Notes: generated from the letters alone by a model not told the origin. A stretch of DNA of 64,000 nt from Agapetus fuscipes (GCA_951799405.1 OX637344.1:7192001-7256000); one strand, 5' to 3'; numbered from the stretch's first letter, positions 50,402 through 62,219 are shown. Made by a program: numbers and translations.

Positions 50402-51295
50402 TCTAATCTAATCTAAGTTGCAAAGATATGTAACATTAAGGATTCACACTACATGCATTTTCACAAGCAGACACGTTAAGTTCGCGCTTAAACATGCCGC
50501 ATGTGGACTTACAATGTAAAACTCGAATCTCAAATGAACATACACCCTGCAACTCTTGCCGACCTTCCCTGAAACAGGGTGTTATGTTTAGATTGAAAGG
50601 TATCTTCAGGATACTTACATCCGGCTAGCTCTCATCAGCATCACTCTCAGGGCGTGGGGGTCTTTCTTTCGGTTGCTCACTTGTACTTTGGGAAGGGTTT
50701 TATAATTAAAAGATAAAGTTAACATGAACAAATAAGGGTTTATTACTGTACTAATATGGGGGGGGAAAGGGGAAATAAGGGATTGGCCAGACCTACAGGT
50801 TGTCACTAGAACACTCCCTATTCCGTTGGCTGGAGTTCTAAACGGAAGGCCTGGGGCAGCGCCCCAGGCTAGCGGCGGTTCACGAGGCGGACGCCTCCAA
50901 GCGTGGGAGCCCCTGAGTGGGCGCTCCTATGCACTATGTCTCTGGTCCACAAGGCGGGTGCCTTGCTGGCAGGAAATCCAAGTAGATGGGGAGGAGGGAG
51001 CTCCATTGTAGTGCCCCCTCTTGCACCGCTTGGTGCTTGGTCGCTGACGTCTTAATCGGTTGGCATCTTGCCGGGAACTAACGATGAACTCACGAGCGTG
51101 GGCCGATTGATTCGCACGGCGCAGTTCGGCCGTTTCCGTGACCGTTCGGCCCACAAACATACACTGCACACTTCGGGATTGTTCTTTCAATGTTATTATA
51201 AAATAACATAACAAGGGGTGGCATTGGAAAAGTGAACCATTTTCTAGAGCATGGCTGGTCTGCCGCATACAAACCTATAAGTCAAGGAACATACA
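50402..51295 (-). repeat. RepA copy 15, split by a solo LTR
   Basis: First part 50402-50579 (to CCTGAAACAGGG), second part 51214-51295 (AGGGGTGGCATTGG to AACCTATAAGTCAAGG). Removing 50580-51217 restores the family sequence. Confidence 0.9.
50580..51213. mobile_element. Solo LTR (634 bp) inserted in RepA copy 15
   Basis: Starts TGTTATG and ends CATAACA (TG...CA with 7-bp inverted ends), flanked by the 4-bp duplication AGGG (50576-50579 and 51214-51217). GC-rich middle with a poly-G stretch at about 50758. No internal coding region, as expected after LTR-LTR recombination. The size and 4-bp duplication suit Gypsy or BEL/Pao; a cut-and-paste element is less likely. Confidence 0.8.
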
Positions 51296-51588
51296 TTTTT
51301 TGAATTGTATGTTACTTGATGAACCATGAACTCAAGAAATCATGAACAATTTTTGAAAAAAAAAATCAGTAAATATTTTTCAAGAAATCATTTCTTGCCT
51401 CCTCCACTGGGGATGTTTTCTCTACCATCACGCCGTCATGTCACCCCTTTCTCCAGAAATGGCGTCCTCTTGTCCGATCCTTTTGTGCGGTGGTACGTAT
51501 GTTGGTGCACATACTCGTGCGATTATTCACGCCTTTTAATGACTGTCACGATGAATGACGCGAATGTGTGTATGCGGCATATATTGAC

Positions 51589-51785
51589 CGGTCCGTAGTC
51601 TAGTAGTAACGTTTCAGACTCGTAAAAGGAAGGTTGTGTCCATCCAGCCTTACAGCAACTGGATCTTGCTTGAGAATTGGCGCTTTCTATAGCGACGATC
51701 AAGCTCGTATAGGGCTCTTAAGGTGTGATTTACACAAAAGCAGCCCCCACCAATTCAATCATCCTAATATTATTGTTGTTGGTCG
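51589..51785 (+). repeat. SINE-3 copy, internally deleted
   Basis: ACCGGTCCGTAGTCTAGTAG head, then directly CCTTACAGCAACTGGATCTT and CTCTTAAGGTGTGATTTAC with an ATTATT tail; about 110 bp around the B box are missing. Confidence 0.8.
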
Positions 51786-51842
51786 TATAGACCTACATGG
51801 CTTAAACTGAAAGTAGATCCGTACAACATAGAACGTATAACG

Positions 51843-52010
51843 TAGTCCAGTCAATAGCTCAGTTGGTAGAGTGCTTGCATTCCATGCCGGGTATGAATCC
51901 CATCGAGAGTGTCAGAAATGATTTCCCCATTTAATGCTTATTTCAAACCCAAAATACAATACCGGTAAGGTTTACTCAGCCTTCACAAGAAATGAGAACC
52001 GCAGAGATAA
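51843..52010 (+). repeat. SINE-2 copy, 5' half
   Basis: AATAGCTCAGTTGGTAGAG, GGGTATGAATCCC, GTCAGAAATGATTTCCCC, ATTTCAAACCCAAAATA. Confidence 0.82.
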
Positions 52011-52069
52011 GAGAAACATCCGGAAGCTTCAGCTCCTCGGCCACAGTGCCAACTCTCCAGTGTCAACAG

Positions 52070-52150
52070 CCAATAAAATAATTGTCTGCTTTTCCCAAGC
52101 AACCCGGCCTTGTTGCTGTACAGTTTTGTTGTCTTAGGAATTGGTTCGAG
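52070..52150 (-). repeat. GGTTGCTAGG-family fragment
   Basis: Minus strand contains GGCCGGGTTGCTTGGGAAAA, close to the block at 3916-3940. A second fragment follows at 52690-52860. Confidence 0.4.
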
Positions 52151-52689
52151 ATTTTATCGAGTTATTTCTTTTTATGAGTTTTCAGGTACCTGTATTAGTT
52201 AATTCTTTCGTAAAACTGAAAAAGACTGAAACGATACGAAAACCGTTCAACAGTCAAAACATTCAGTCGCGAAGACAGTCAACAGGTAGTCCATCCAAAT
52301 CTCTATACAAGCTCGTTCATTATTCACACTCCGCGGCCGCGTTCACATTTTCTTCAACTTGTGACATTTGTGTCTGGTCGGGTTGTAGCATTGACTTCAA
52401 ATATAAAGGAGCCGAAACTATTTTAACGTAAATACGTGCTATATCCGTTTCAATCTAACTCAACATAAATCTGTATAGTTAGAAAGAGAAGTGACGAGAA
52501 GTTCGAGTGTGACTTCACTATTAACAGGAAAGTGTGAAAGATGCTTGAAAATTTTCCTGCAATGTTGGCATTACTTAAATTTCATCTATATAATGTGCAT
52601 GCGCTCTTATTGTGTTGGTCTGTAAATACGTTAATTTAAAAAAAATGCATTAGTATTGAACATCATGGCATGTGTAATGGAATCAGCAC

Positions 52690-52860
52690 AAATTCGAATT
52701 ATGAAATTGTATATCGGCGGGTTAACGTCACTTTTGTGTGGGACTGCGGTTGCAAGCAACCAATGAAAGTATATTTACTTACCTTTCCCTAGCAACCCGG
52801 CCGTCTGACGTTACAATTTTGTATTCGTCGATTCATGTGTGGACCTCATTATTGGGTGTC
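52690..52860 (-). repeat. GGTTGCTAGG-family copy
   Basis: Minus strand: CAAAATTGTAACGTCAGACG, GCCGGGTTGCTAGGGAAAGG, ATTGGTTGCTTGCAACC; same order of blocks as the right arm at 3769-4018. Confidence 0.5.
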
Positions 52861-52898
52861 AGTACTCGAGATAGAGAAACAATAAAATATAGGATTTC

Positions 52899-52900
<2 letters not shown>

Positions 52901-52947
<47 letters not shown>

Positions 52948-55237
52948 TGCACAACAGGTTTCCCTTATTACAGTGCACCCTCACACAGTCATTAACAAGC
53001 TGGGAGGAGCTCTTTAACTAGATCTTTGAATGATTCTAAGTTAATGTAAAAAATGTCTATGTCAGCGGAATTAATCAGAGTAACACTCCGAGTTAAGGCA
53101 TGTTGTGCCATGACGTCGGTACGGGACAGCGGTACATGAAAAAGTTCATGCCGTCTTCCCCGGCCGTAGCCATCTGGCACATAAAGCTCAAAACTCTCTA
53201 ACAGGGTGGGGCTGTCAATTAAGCCGTTAATGATCTTGTAACAAAGCACCATAAGAGAACCGTTGCGCCGAGATTCCAGGCTCCTGGAGCTGGTTTTCTC
53301 AAGTAATTCCTCATGGTGCATAAACTTGGGATAATTCCCATGTATTCTCATGAGGAGGTACCTCAAAAACTTTTTTTGAATTTGCTCCAAAAGATCTACA
53401 TACTTCCGCTGATACGGGGCCCAAACCTCGACAGCGTACTCTAATTTAGAACGTACAATACAGTTGAAGACATCCACCATAGCTCTCGGTGACTCAAAAT
53501 TATTGCTAATTCTGATCACAAAGCCCAATAACTGGTAGCATTTGGTCGTCAACTGCGTTATATGTTCTGTAAACTTCAGACCAGGATCAAAAACTACGCC
53601 CAGGTCCCTAAATGAAAAGATACGAGCCAGTATCGACCCACCAATACTGTACTCATGGATTATGGGACAAGCGGATCTTGTGAATGACATGACAGAACAC
53701 TTGCTAATGTTGAAGTTCAATCCATTATTATTGGACCACATCAGCAGAGAGTTCAAATCCATCTGTAAATTAATACAGTCTTGAAAATCCTTGATTTCTG
53801 TATAAATTTTCATGTCATCAGCGTAAAGAAGACAAGAACTATTTTTGATCTTGTCCGCAATGTCGTTAATGAACACAATGAAGGCTAGAGGGCCTAAATT
53901 AGAGCCTTGAGGAACTCCTGAAGTTGGAAAAAAATTAGCCGAATGTTGGTCATTTATTTGCACAAATTGGCTTCTGTTTTTAAGAAATGAAGAGAAAAAG
54001 ATTAAGAGAGGTTTTGTGAAACCAAAATCGTCCATCTTCTTCAAAAGAACATCATGATTCACACGATCAAACGCCTTGGAGAAATCTGTATATATTACAT
54101 CAGTTTGCCTGCGAGAATCCAAGTTGAGGGCAATATTTCTACTGAGGGTGAGTAGATTTGATACTGTGGATCTCTTGGGCAGAAATCCGTGTTGGTGTAT
54201 GTTGATTCGGGGCTTGATTTGCCACATAAGGTTTTTGTGTATCAAGCACTCAAACACTTTGGCGAAACTTGATAAAATAGAAATCGGCCTATAATTTCTA
54301 ACATCACTTTTATCATTTGACTTATGTACTGGCATGACTCTTGTTATCTTCCAGGCTGATGGATATGTACATGTCTTCAGGGATAAGTTGAAGATGAAAC
54401 ATAAGGGTTGAGCAAGGGGCTTAGCCATAGAAGATACAATTCTCGGGGGAATGTTGTCAGGGCCAGTTGCTTTATTGGATTTTAATCCAAGCAGATAAGT
54501 CTCCACCTCAGTCAAAGAAAAAGGACTGAGTGATATGGAAGATTGCTCGTGCTTACCATGGGGGGACTCAGATAAATCTACGTGAGGGGTCTGGGTGCTG
54601 TAGACCGATTGGAAATACTTAGCAAAAGTTTCCGATATTATTCTGGGATCAGATATAATCTGATCTCCATCAGAAAGCTGAAAAGTTGTATTACCACCGG
54701 TCTTGCTGGATCTGATATAAGACCAGAATTCCTTGGAATCACATCCTATCCCAGTCTGAATCTTACTCATATACAATTTGTGTGCTTCCTTTATATTATG
54801 TTTAACTTGCGCTCTCTTTGTAGAGAAAGCCTTATAATTGCTTACACTTTTATTTTTTAAGTAATTTTTGTGCAAGCGTTCCTTACACTTGATATTAGCA
54901 ATGATGCTACTATTAAACCATACTGGGTAAGTGGAGTTACATTTGGCAGCGTATTTTTTACATGGAGCACACAAATTACATATTTTCAATAAAACATTAT
55001 AAAAGTATTTTACAGCGGTATCAATATGTTTACAATTATATAGGTCAGACCAATCATAAAAACTAAGTATATTCTTACATCTATCAGTGTTTAAGTACTT
55101 AAAATTAATTATTTTGTTCCACCTAAATATATAGTCAAAGTCGGTATCATTAATATTAAAATTATTATTATCCACATTGTGAATATTATTTATATGCCTA
55201 TCGTCGCTAGGAGTGGATCTGGGATGTGCTTGCAGTC
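52901..55237 (-). mobile_element. Jockey-like LINE, 5'-truncated, poly(A) tail
   Basis: Minus-strand element: 46-bp poly(A) tail (T-run 52901-52946), short 3' UTR, then a long intact reverse transcriptase frame. The endonuclease is absent, so it was cut off during insertion. No target duplication could be found. Confidence 0.88.
52992..55175 (-). CDS. LINE reverse transcriptase (no endonuclease), open frame of about 727 codons
   Basis: Motifs in order: linker (YPVWFNSSIIANIKCKERL), KATGPDNIPPRI, KSDVRNYRPISILSS, QHGFLPKRSTVSNLL, VIYTDFSKAFDRVNHD, TSGVPQGSNLGPLAF, LLYADDMKIYTE (catalytic YADD), LNISK-type (NFNISKCSVMSF) and a C-terminal thumb with SKLEYAVEVWAPY. The unbroken frame continues about 20 codons upstream without an ATG, so no true start is present. 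Lack of stops suggests a young insertion; not expected to be a functional gene. Confidence 0.88.
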   Translation of the reverse strand: MDNNNFNINDTDFDYIFRWNKIINFKYLNTDRCKNILSFYDWSDLYNCKHIDTAVKYFYNVLLKICNLCAPCKKYAAKCNSTYPVWFNSSIIANIKCKERLHKNYLKNKSVSNYKAFSTKRAQVKHNIKEAHKLYMSKIQTGIGCDSKEFWSYIRSSKTGGNTTFQLSDGDQIISDPRIISETFAKYFQSVYSTQTPHVDLSESPHGKHEQSSISLSPFSLTEVETYLLGLKSNKATGPDNIPPRIVSSMAKPLAQPLCFIFNLSLKTCTYPSAWKITRVMPVHKSNDKSDVRNYRPISILSSFAKVFECLIHKNLMWQIKPRINIHQHGFLPKRSTVSNLLTLSRNIALNLDSRRQTDVIYTDFSKAFDRVNHDVLLKKMDDFGFTKPLLIFFSSFLKNRSQFVQINDQHSANFFPTSGVPQGSNLGPLAFIVFINDIADKIKNSSCLLYADDMKIYTEIKDFQDCINLQMDLNSLLMWSNNNGLNFNISKCSVMSFTRSACPIIHEYSIGGSILARIFSFRDLGVVFDPGLKFTEHITQLTTKCYQLLGFVIRISNNFESPRAMVDVFNCIVRSKLEYAVEVWAPYQRKYVDLLEQIQKKFLRYLLMRIHGNYPKFMHHEELLEKTSSRSLESRRNGSLMVLCYKIINGLIDSPTLLESFELYVPDGYGRGRRHELFHVPLSRTDVMAQHALTRSVTLINSADIDIFYINLESFKDLVKELLPAC

Positions 55238-55784
55238 GTCCACAGTGTTATGTACGATGTTATGTACATATTCTATTGTGTTTGATAGGTCTCTCTTTGA
55301 TAGGCCTGTGTTTGACAGGTCAGGCTGGCAGTTGTGTCTAGTATGCTTCAATGCCGTAAGCTAGTTTCGGCTCCACTTATATTTTATCTCAATGTGTTGT
55401 AGACTTCCTCGTTCCCCTCGGACGCATTAATATGCGTCTCATAAACACTTGCAGATGTCGCGCCCCCCGGAGGCCCCCCTCCCCTCTAGGCTTCTCCCCC
55501 AACACCCCCCCCCTGGGGTTGCGCCATGCATTTCTAGTGCACCAGATAAATTAGAAAGATTCTAGCGGCAGGTCGCGAACTTACGCGCTCTGTGTGAGGT
55601 GACGTGACACTGCGCCAAATCTTAAATTTCTGATTTTTACTTACTTTTTCAGGATATTCGTATTGATTGTTTATTGTCTATTATTTAAGATGAGAGGGTA
55701 CATTAACCTAAGGGGATCCATATTCAGTGTACTCCGACAGTTGCTTGTTGTTTTGGTTTCTCACTGTTCTGTTTTATAGATATT
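55238..55784. other. Unclassified, with a GC-rich patch
   Basis: 55440-55520 has C-runs (CCCCCCGGAGGCCCCCC) unlike the surroundings; 55270-55325 repeats TGATAGG and TGACAGG. Origin unknown. Confidence 0.35.
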
Positions 55785-55945
55785 CCTGTAGATTTTGTTT
55801 AAAGACAGTCCGCGGTATATTTTATTTATATACAGTTCTGTATATTTTGTTTAAAGACAGTCCTGTATATATTTTTAGACAGTTCTACACATTTTGTTTA
55901 CAAGCAGTACCTTATGTAGATTTTGTTTGCAGACAGGCATATTGT
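55785..55945. repeat. Tandem repeat, unit about 35-40 bp
   Basis: Four to five diverged units of CTGTATATTTTGTTTAAAGA plus CAGTC. Confidence 0.7.
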
Positions 55946-56569
55946 CTTTAAAAAAGACAAATCACTAAAATCTTTCTCCATTTTAATATGTACCTATAAT
56001 ATTGTGTAATCTATATACATCAAGTATATATATACTATCTCAAAACTGTCTGTCTAACACATGCCGCTACACTTCATCTTTGATATTCTAACCAGGTATT
56101 TTTAAATTGAAATAAATGCCTGCATTTGTTTTGATTAATTCCGTGAGTCATAAAATAACACTTTTGTTGTACTGTCATGAAAAAAAACGCTTTGTCGAAA
56201 ACCCCTTTAATATTTTTCTATTTTTGGATTCGTTTCTCTTTGTCCAATTTTTATTTTGAAGACATTTTCACAACAAATTGGTTGGGACATGTCGTGGAAG
56301 TCTGTTGTCGCAGGTTGATTGGAATATCTTACTCCTACACGCGTCTCTCCCACATCTACCAGTGCATGAGATCTCAGTGTAATGTGATTTGTCTGCTCAG
56401 ATATGACGTGAGTGCAGCTCTCAGGTTAAATGCCGCATGCTGCAGGTAAGCCTAATGGATGTATGCTGCCTATCAGAGCCATCGTTACATACTACCTTGC
56501 TGGATTTCTCCAGAAGATTCGATTCAACAATAAAGTAATCTAGTCTTACCAATTACCCGTAGTCTATGG
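55946..56569. other. Nothing recognised
   Basis: No coding or repeat signal before the hAT MITE. Confidence 0.4.
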
Positions 56570-56874
56570 CAGCGGTGGCCAAAGTGGTGGTCCGCGAGAA
56601 AATTTCGCTGGTCCGCAGAAACCATCTTTTAATTGTTTTGTTTGTACAAGTTTTGTGTATTTTGTTTATTTTATTATGGTTTATTAATAAAGCTTTCAAA
56701 ACTTGGTTACTATTAATAGTTTCATTTTATTAACTAGGTACATTTTATGTGTTCTTTGATCACAATTTTTTTTTTTATAAATATATTTAACACTTAAAAA
56801 ATCCTATTTGTGGCTCGCGGGATTTAAATTTTAAATTAACTGGTCCGTGAGGTCAAAAAGTTTGGCGACCGCTG
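56570..56874. mobile_element. hAT-type MITE 3 (305 bp) with perfect 8-bp TSD
   Basis: Ends CAGCGGTGGCCAAA and TTTGGCGACCGCTG; duplication GTCTATGG at 56562-56569 and 56875-56882. GGTCCGC blocks repeat inside. Confidence 0.93.
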
Positions 56875-56882
56875 GTCTATGG

Positions 56883-57565
56883 GCCATAAAACATTTGTTT
56901 GTAAGAAGAATATCGTTATTTGACAGATATCAGCCTTATCTTGATGTGTTTTTAAAAATGCAGTTAAAATCGTGGATTTGTAAGGACTAATTTTAATAGA
57001 ACTCCATGGTTAAAATAGTGTTGACGCATATTCCTCGGCACAATAATTGCCACTCGTCTGTTTACTTTTTCCCACAACACCTGCAGCAGAAAAGTCATCG
57101 TGTGAGAAAGTGGGGAAGCAGTGATGGAGTGAGGATGTGAGGGATGGTGAAGGAAAGTGGGGATAGTGGGGGTACAGAGTGACAAATGGGAAAGAAGAAT
57201 ATTCTGAAACCAGGAATTCCATCACGCTTTCCATGCATTCATAGCTTATAATATTCTGCATACACGAATTATGAATAATCCTGTAGATACAGGTAAAAAT
57301 ATAACGTTAGAACTCAAGCGTAGCATTTACGATTGAATGTGTGGAAACTAAAATAGGGTCTTGTTTACTTTATTTTTTGTGTATTAATAATCAGGGATGA
57401 TTATTAATACAGATCTCCAATGATTGTTTACTATTATAATTAATTAATTTTATTTCATGAATTATTAATTAATAATAAATTCCTCAAGGACATCTGTTAC
57501 GACTCGACAGATATCGAACCAGCGTTGTTTTTATTAAAAAAAAAGGGCCAAAAAGGATAGTTCAG
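56883..57565. other. Nothing recognised
   Basis: AT-rich with a short mirror-like AT stretch at 57395-57480. Confidence 0.35.
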
Positions 57566-57724
57566 TGAAGGCCCAGGATGTCCAAACGAGGAGACCCCAA
57601 CTGCGGCGGCTGGACGACATCAAAAGAACTGCAGGTAGAGGATGGCTGAACACAGCAGCCGATATACAGAGATGGAGAGGATTTGAGGAGGCCTACGTCC
57701 AGAAGTGGACTGAAAAAGGCTGAC
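57566..57724 (+). pseudogene. RTE-type LINE C-terminal fragment
   Basis: 53 codons open: RRPQLRRLDDIKRTAGRGWL, NTAADIQRWRGFEEAYVQKW, then a stop. This is the conserved end of RTE/endonuclease-type LINE ORF2 proteins (RWxDDIxxxAGxxWxxxAxDRxxWxxxxEAYVQQW). Confidence 0.75.
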
Positions 57725-57845
57725 TAAGAAGAAATAAGAAGTTGTTTTTATTTAAAACACTCTAGTCAACGTCACTGCCTTGACCCCCCCGAGAAGTAGT
57801 AGAACAAAATAAATAAATAATAAAAGGTGATTGATAGCATCACCT

Positions 57846-57916
57846 GGTGTGCGAGTACATTTGTCGCGAGTACATTCAGTGTCGAGTACGCGGGCGAGTA
57901 CATTCAGTGTCGTCTC
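57846..57916. repeat. Short tandem repeat of GAGTACATTCAGTGTC
   Basis: Three to four units (GAGTACATTTGTCGC, GAGTACATTCAGTGTC, GAGTACGCGGGC, GAGTACATTCAGTGTC). Confidence 0.75.
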
Positions 57917-59107
57917 AGTCCCTACACGTTGTGAGGTTTACGCGTTGCCGGAGTGTCGCATGGCGTATGGAGCTCTCCCATAAACACGACGTTTTATTGG
58001 CGCGCTCAGCACTAACAAATTGTCAAAGCAACGATCTTATTGCGTGCTCGGCGATAATTTTTCCGACGCATGTGCCTGCCCAATGTCATCTATGTACCGC
58101 CTGAAGGAGCCATACTCAAACATGCGGATACTAACTGAGTGTACGTGGGAAGTGGCGACGGAAATATCGGATAACGGTCTATGTCCAATATGCCAGAATT
58201 TTTTTATTTGTTTATTTACATCTTAACATTATAGCAAGGGCGTGCATCTCATACAGGCACATGCACCTAATAGGTAGGCAATATAATGGTAAAAAACCAT
58301 TTAAGCTTGATATTCAAATTAAAAATTCAAAATTGACTTTCGATTGGTGCCATCGTTAGCACTTCAGTCGATTTCAAATTTGAGTTATTTTAAAGGAATG
58401 GGAGAAAATATTTATTCTGAAATGTATTTGCCTATACCCTATGCACGCGCCTGCATTATAGTTAAAGAACATGGCGTTAAATTTCTAAAATATACATATA
58501 CATAAAGGTTTCATAAAAGTTTTTGAAAGCACCAAAAATCTGCTCCGATTTGAAACTAAATATAGGGTCATTCGATAACGGTAATTCCAGGGTAGGGAAG
58601 CCGTCTTCAATATATTAAAAATAATCAAACTTTTTTTTTTATTTCAAGCACACTGTTGGGGCGTTATTTTTCATGGGTGACGTTTTACAAGGAGCTATAC
58701 CTCCCATACTCTTGTGTCGATTTGGTGAAGTTGACTAAAAAAAGTCGTAGAATCGCATTAGCATCCGACTTGTAATTAATATGGCCGGACGCTTTACAGT
58801 ATTAAGTGAATGTTTTGAAAAATTGCTCCTAATGACTGTATTTCCTACAAAAAATATTGTTTTATATTAGCCCCACTTTGTGTTCTAAAAATGGTCAAAA
58901 AGTTCCTCTAGTACCTATAGAACATAGAGTAATTTCCCCACCTAATTAGAATTATCTTTCATACATTTTTCTATTTAAGCCATGTTTCATCATAGGAAGA
59001 GAACTTTGCACGTCGGCTTGTACTTGTACAATGTACATTTTTAAAATCTATTATTCTAATTTGAAAAAGAACATTACATTTATCTCTTCATGTATTTTTT
59101 CTTCTTA
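57917..59107. other. Nothing recognised
   Basis: About 1.2 kb without a recognisable gene or repeat. Confidence 0.4.
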
Positions 59108-59620
59108 ACCTTGTTCCTCATTGCTGAGGGTTGTAGCCCTTGTGGAAGCAACCACTTTTCTCCAGTTCTCTCTCTCTCTCGGTTGTTGAAGCGCTGCTCG
59201 TAGCGCTCCAACCATCGAGGTGCCTACTGCTGTCCTCACTTGATCGATCCATCTTGTGGGGATCTTCGTCTTCCTCTCTTCGCCTTCAAGTCACCGATCA
59301 CAACCAGTCGTTCCAGGCTATCCTTATTGCCACGGAACGTTTCTAAAAAACGGCGGATAACAGCGTGTGCAATGTGTATACATTGGCCAAAGTCAAGCCA
59401 TCTTAACGTAGCTCTCGACAAATGGACTCGTTGGTACGTCTAGCTGTCTATGGGATTCGAAGCATGCGTCTCCAGCACCACATTTTAAAAGCGTAAATTT
59501 TTCTCCTTTCTGCTGCTTTTATGGTCCATGTCTCAGTAGCATAGAGAAAAATAGAGTGGACCAGACTCCTGACAAGTTTTATATTAGTGCTGTTACTCAC
59601 ACCCTGGTCTCTTCATGTAA
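59108..59620 (-). pseudogene. RTE-like LINE ORF fragment
   Basis: The minus strand, with frameshifts, reads SLVHSIFLYATETWTIKAAE, KIYAFKMWCWRRMLRIPWTA-like, RRTNES and later KDSLERLVVIGDLKAKRGRR. The SETW...RMLRIPWTARRTN pattern is typical of RTE/Craft-type reverse transcriptases. Several stops; dead. Confidence 0.75.
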
Positions 59621-60721
59621 TGGTCAAAATAACCTATATTCTATTTTAAATAGGCCAACGACTAATAATTAAATTAAACACATAACATGAGGCAATATTT
59701 TACCATAGATGAAAGTTAACTGTATATTCAGAAATCTACACATCAAATATTTGTAAAAATCGATCCATTTAAAGGAATTAAAAATGGTATCAAAAGAATG
59801 AATTGACAGTTTACCATGTCGCATGTCAGTGAAATAACAAATAAATAATATAAACAATGGTCTGCTGAATTTTCGCATGATAAAATGTAATAAAGAAATA
59901 CGTTGTGTTAATTCTATATGTACCTGTGACAGTGTGAGGTTTCTATTTTCATTTTCTGAATATATTTGTATGTAGGTACGTACGTAAGTATATACATACA
60001 TAGCGTAACAAATTATATACTTGTACCAATACTAACTAAGGATTATGAAAAAGCGGAAAATGTAGATTTTATTATCATTTTCAGTTCAAGTTTACCTGTG
60101 ATTTTTTTTTTTTTTTTCATTTTCAATATATTTGGTCATCAACCCGGCGTGGTGACATATAATGTACCTATATGTGTAAAATACTTTTTAATACATCGTT
60201 TTCAAAATAAATAAATATTTAAATGATTTTTTTTCAAAATTTCCTTTCTGTTTTCATATTTTTATAAGGAAAGTCGTAATTTATTTCTAGGTATTCTGTA
60301 ATATAACATAGTAAGTACGTTTATTTTTAAAGAGCGTTCATTCTAAATTAAAAACTTTTATGGTTCATCCGACTTTTCTGTGATGGCAACTGGCCGTTAA
60401 ATAAAATGTGTATAATATAATGTGTACAGAGGAAAAATGGCGGGTTGCAAAACGATAAAGGATTCTAGAAAAATAATACGAAGTAAAGAACGCTGTAACA
60501 AACAGGACTTGACCGTTTAATAATTAAAATGTAAAAAATAAAATGTGTTTTCCCTAATAATTAATAAGCTGCTCAATCGATTTGAATAAGTTTTTCAGGA
60601 CACATGTAGAATATTCCCGGATAGTTCCTTGAGAAGTTAAGTGCCGATTGAATAAAATATAGTTCCCTCTTGCTGATTATTCATTAATGCGGTCGGTAAA
60701 CTTTGTATATTTTGAATGTGT
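59621..60721. other. Nothing recognised
   Basis: AT-rich, about 1.1 kb, no gene seen. Confidence 0.4.
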
Positions 60722-60948
60722 ATTCCTTGACTTATAGGTTGGTATGCGGCTGACCAACTATACTGTAAAAATGGTTCACTTTGCCAGCAAGAGTTGCAGG
60801 GCGTATGCCCATTTGAAATTTGTGTTTTTATGTTGTAGGTTCACATACGGTATGTGCAAGCGCGAACTTGTACGTGTCTGCTTGTGAGAATGCATATAAT
60901 GTGAATCCCTAATATAACATATCTGTGCAACTTTGATTAGATTAATAT
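60722..60948 (+). repeat. RepA copy 16, small internal deletion
   Basis: CTTGACTTATAGGTTGGTAT to TGCAACTTTGATTAGATTAA; about 25 bp around the CCCCTGTTTCAGG block are missing. Confidence 0.86.
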
Positions 60949-61191
60949 TGAAACCTTCGTAATAGTTTGTTATTAATCACAGATCACTGAATATAAAAAT
61001 AATGAAATGAAGAATAAACATGATTTATTTTCTGTTTAACCCGACCAACCTACAGCAACGCGTGGCAGGGTATAGCTATTCGCTTATATTATATTTTTGA
61101 AGTCTGAAAAAAATGGTCTGAATCTACGGACCGCTCAGAAAAAACTTCATGAAGTCATTTTGGAACTTTTTTGTATGAAATTTGAACGATT

Positions 61192-61370
61192 CGGATAGAT
61201 CGTAGTCTAATGGTAAAATAATTGCATTTTTAAGAGGGTACTCGGTTGAAATTCCGGTGGAGGTTTATTTGAAGAGAACAGTCTGGAGCCTACATATTTC
61301 AAGACTGGTCACAAAGGTTTGTCTAAATTTACAACAACTGGGTCTTGCTTGAATTGGCGTTGACAAGTGA
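61192..61370 (+). repeat. SINE-3 copy, 5' two-thirds
   Basis: GATCGTAGTCTAATGG head, CGGTTGAAATTCCGG B-box region, CAACAACTGGGTCTTGCTT body; the GAGGTGTGA tail is absent. Confidence 0.7.
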
Positions 61371-62219
61371 CTCACAAATTATCGTGGCTCAAGCCGTCTT
61401 CGTATCCATCCTATATGTATGTGTCAGAAGCACCCACAGCTCACATACAAAGCCATACATTTTTACAAGTGTTAGAATGCCCTTCCGTGAAAATAAAAAC
61501 CAAGGTACGACAAAACAAGAACTCCTACACGGCGCGATTATGACTCTAAGCATAATGTGAGTGGTTCGATGTTACTGGAGTCAAAAGCATTTCTCGGGAG
61601 GCACTTTACCCACCTCCACCCACCAAGTTCATACAACTCATGCGGAGTCGCTTCACTTGGTGATACTTCACTTGCAATGTTTTTTTTGGCGGCGGAAGGC
61701 CTTCCCGTTGAAGTTAATCAGCTAAAGTTACTCTACTCAAGAAAGGAAAAAGAGGATCCTCAAATCAGGGGCTAACGCATGACTCTAAGAAGTCCCACCC
61801 TCCCCAGAACGTCGAGGTTACTGAAGCTAATATGCCTGACGGGAGCCCCTCGGCACTCCTTGTGGAATGTTTCCATCTTTAACCACTAGGCTACTGCATG
61901 TCTAGATTTTAATTAAATTCATAAGAAACCTGTGCACCGCCAAATGGTATACACATTTTCTATTGTCCACTTATTGATTGTAGAAAACTGCAAAATGTTT
62001 AATTATTATTTTTCTGATGAAGGAATGGCAGTCTGCCACTCTTTGGCATTTAAAAGAAATTGTAAACCTTTAATTGCCTTTTTAAATTATTTGTCCTTGT
62101 TTATTTGTCAAAAAGAAAATTGCAAACCCGTATAAGTGTTTCATTCTAAGGTAAAATGCCATTTAATGCTAAGAAAGTATTTTATAATGAGAAAACATCT
62201 TTGTGTGATAATCGATAGA
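61371..62219. other. Nothing recognised
   Basis: No gene; short open frames without recognisable product. Confidence 0.4.

Noticed and set aside
52738..52995. Open frame with a long phenylalanine run
   Set aside because: It is the poly(A) tail of the minus-strand LINE read in reverse.
55175..55177. Start codon of the Jockey-like reverse transcriptase at 55175
   Set aside because: The codon is GTG and the frame stays open upstream to about 55237 without ATG; the element is simply 5'-truncated.
61557..61775. Small plus-strand gene near 61.6 kb
   Set aside because: No splice support, no recognisable protein; left as unannotated.
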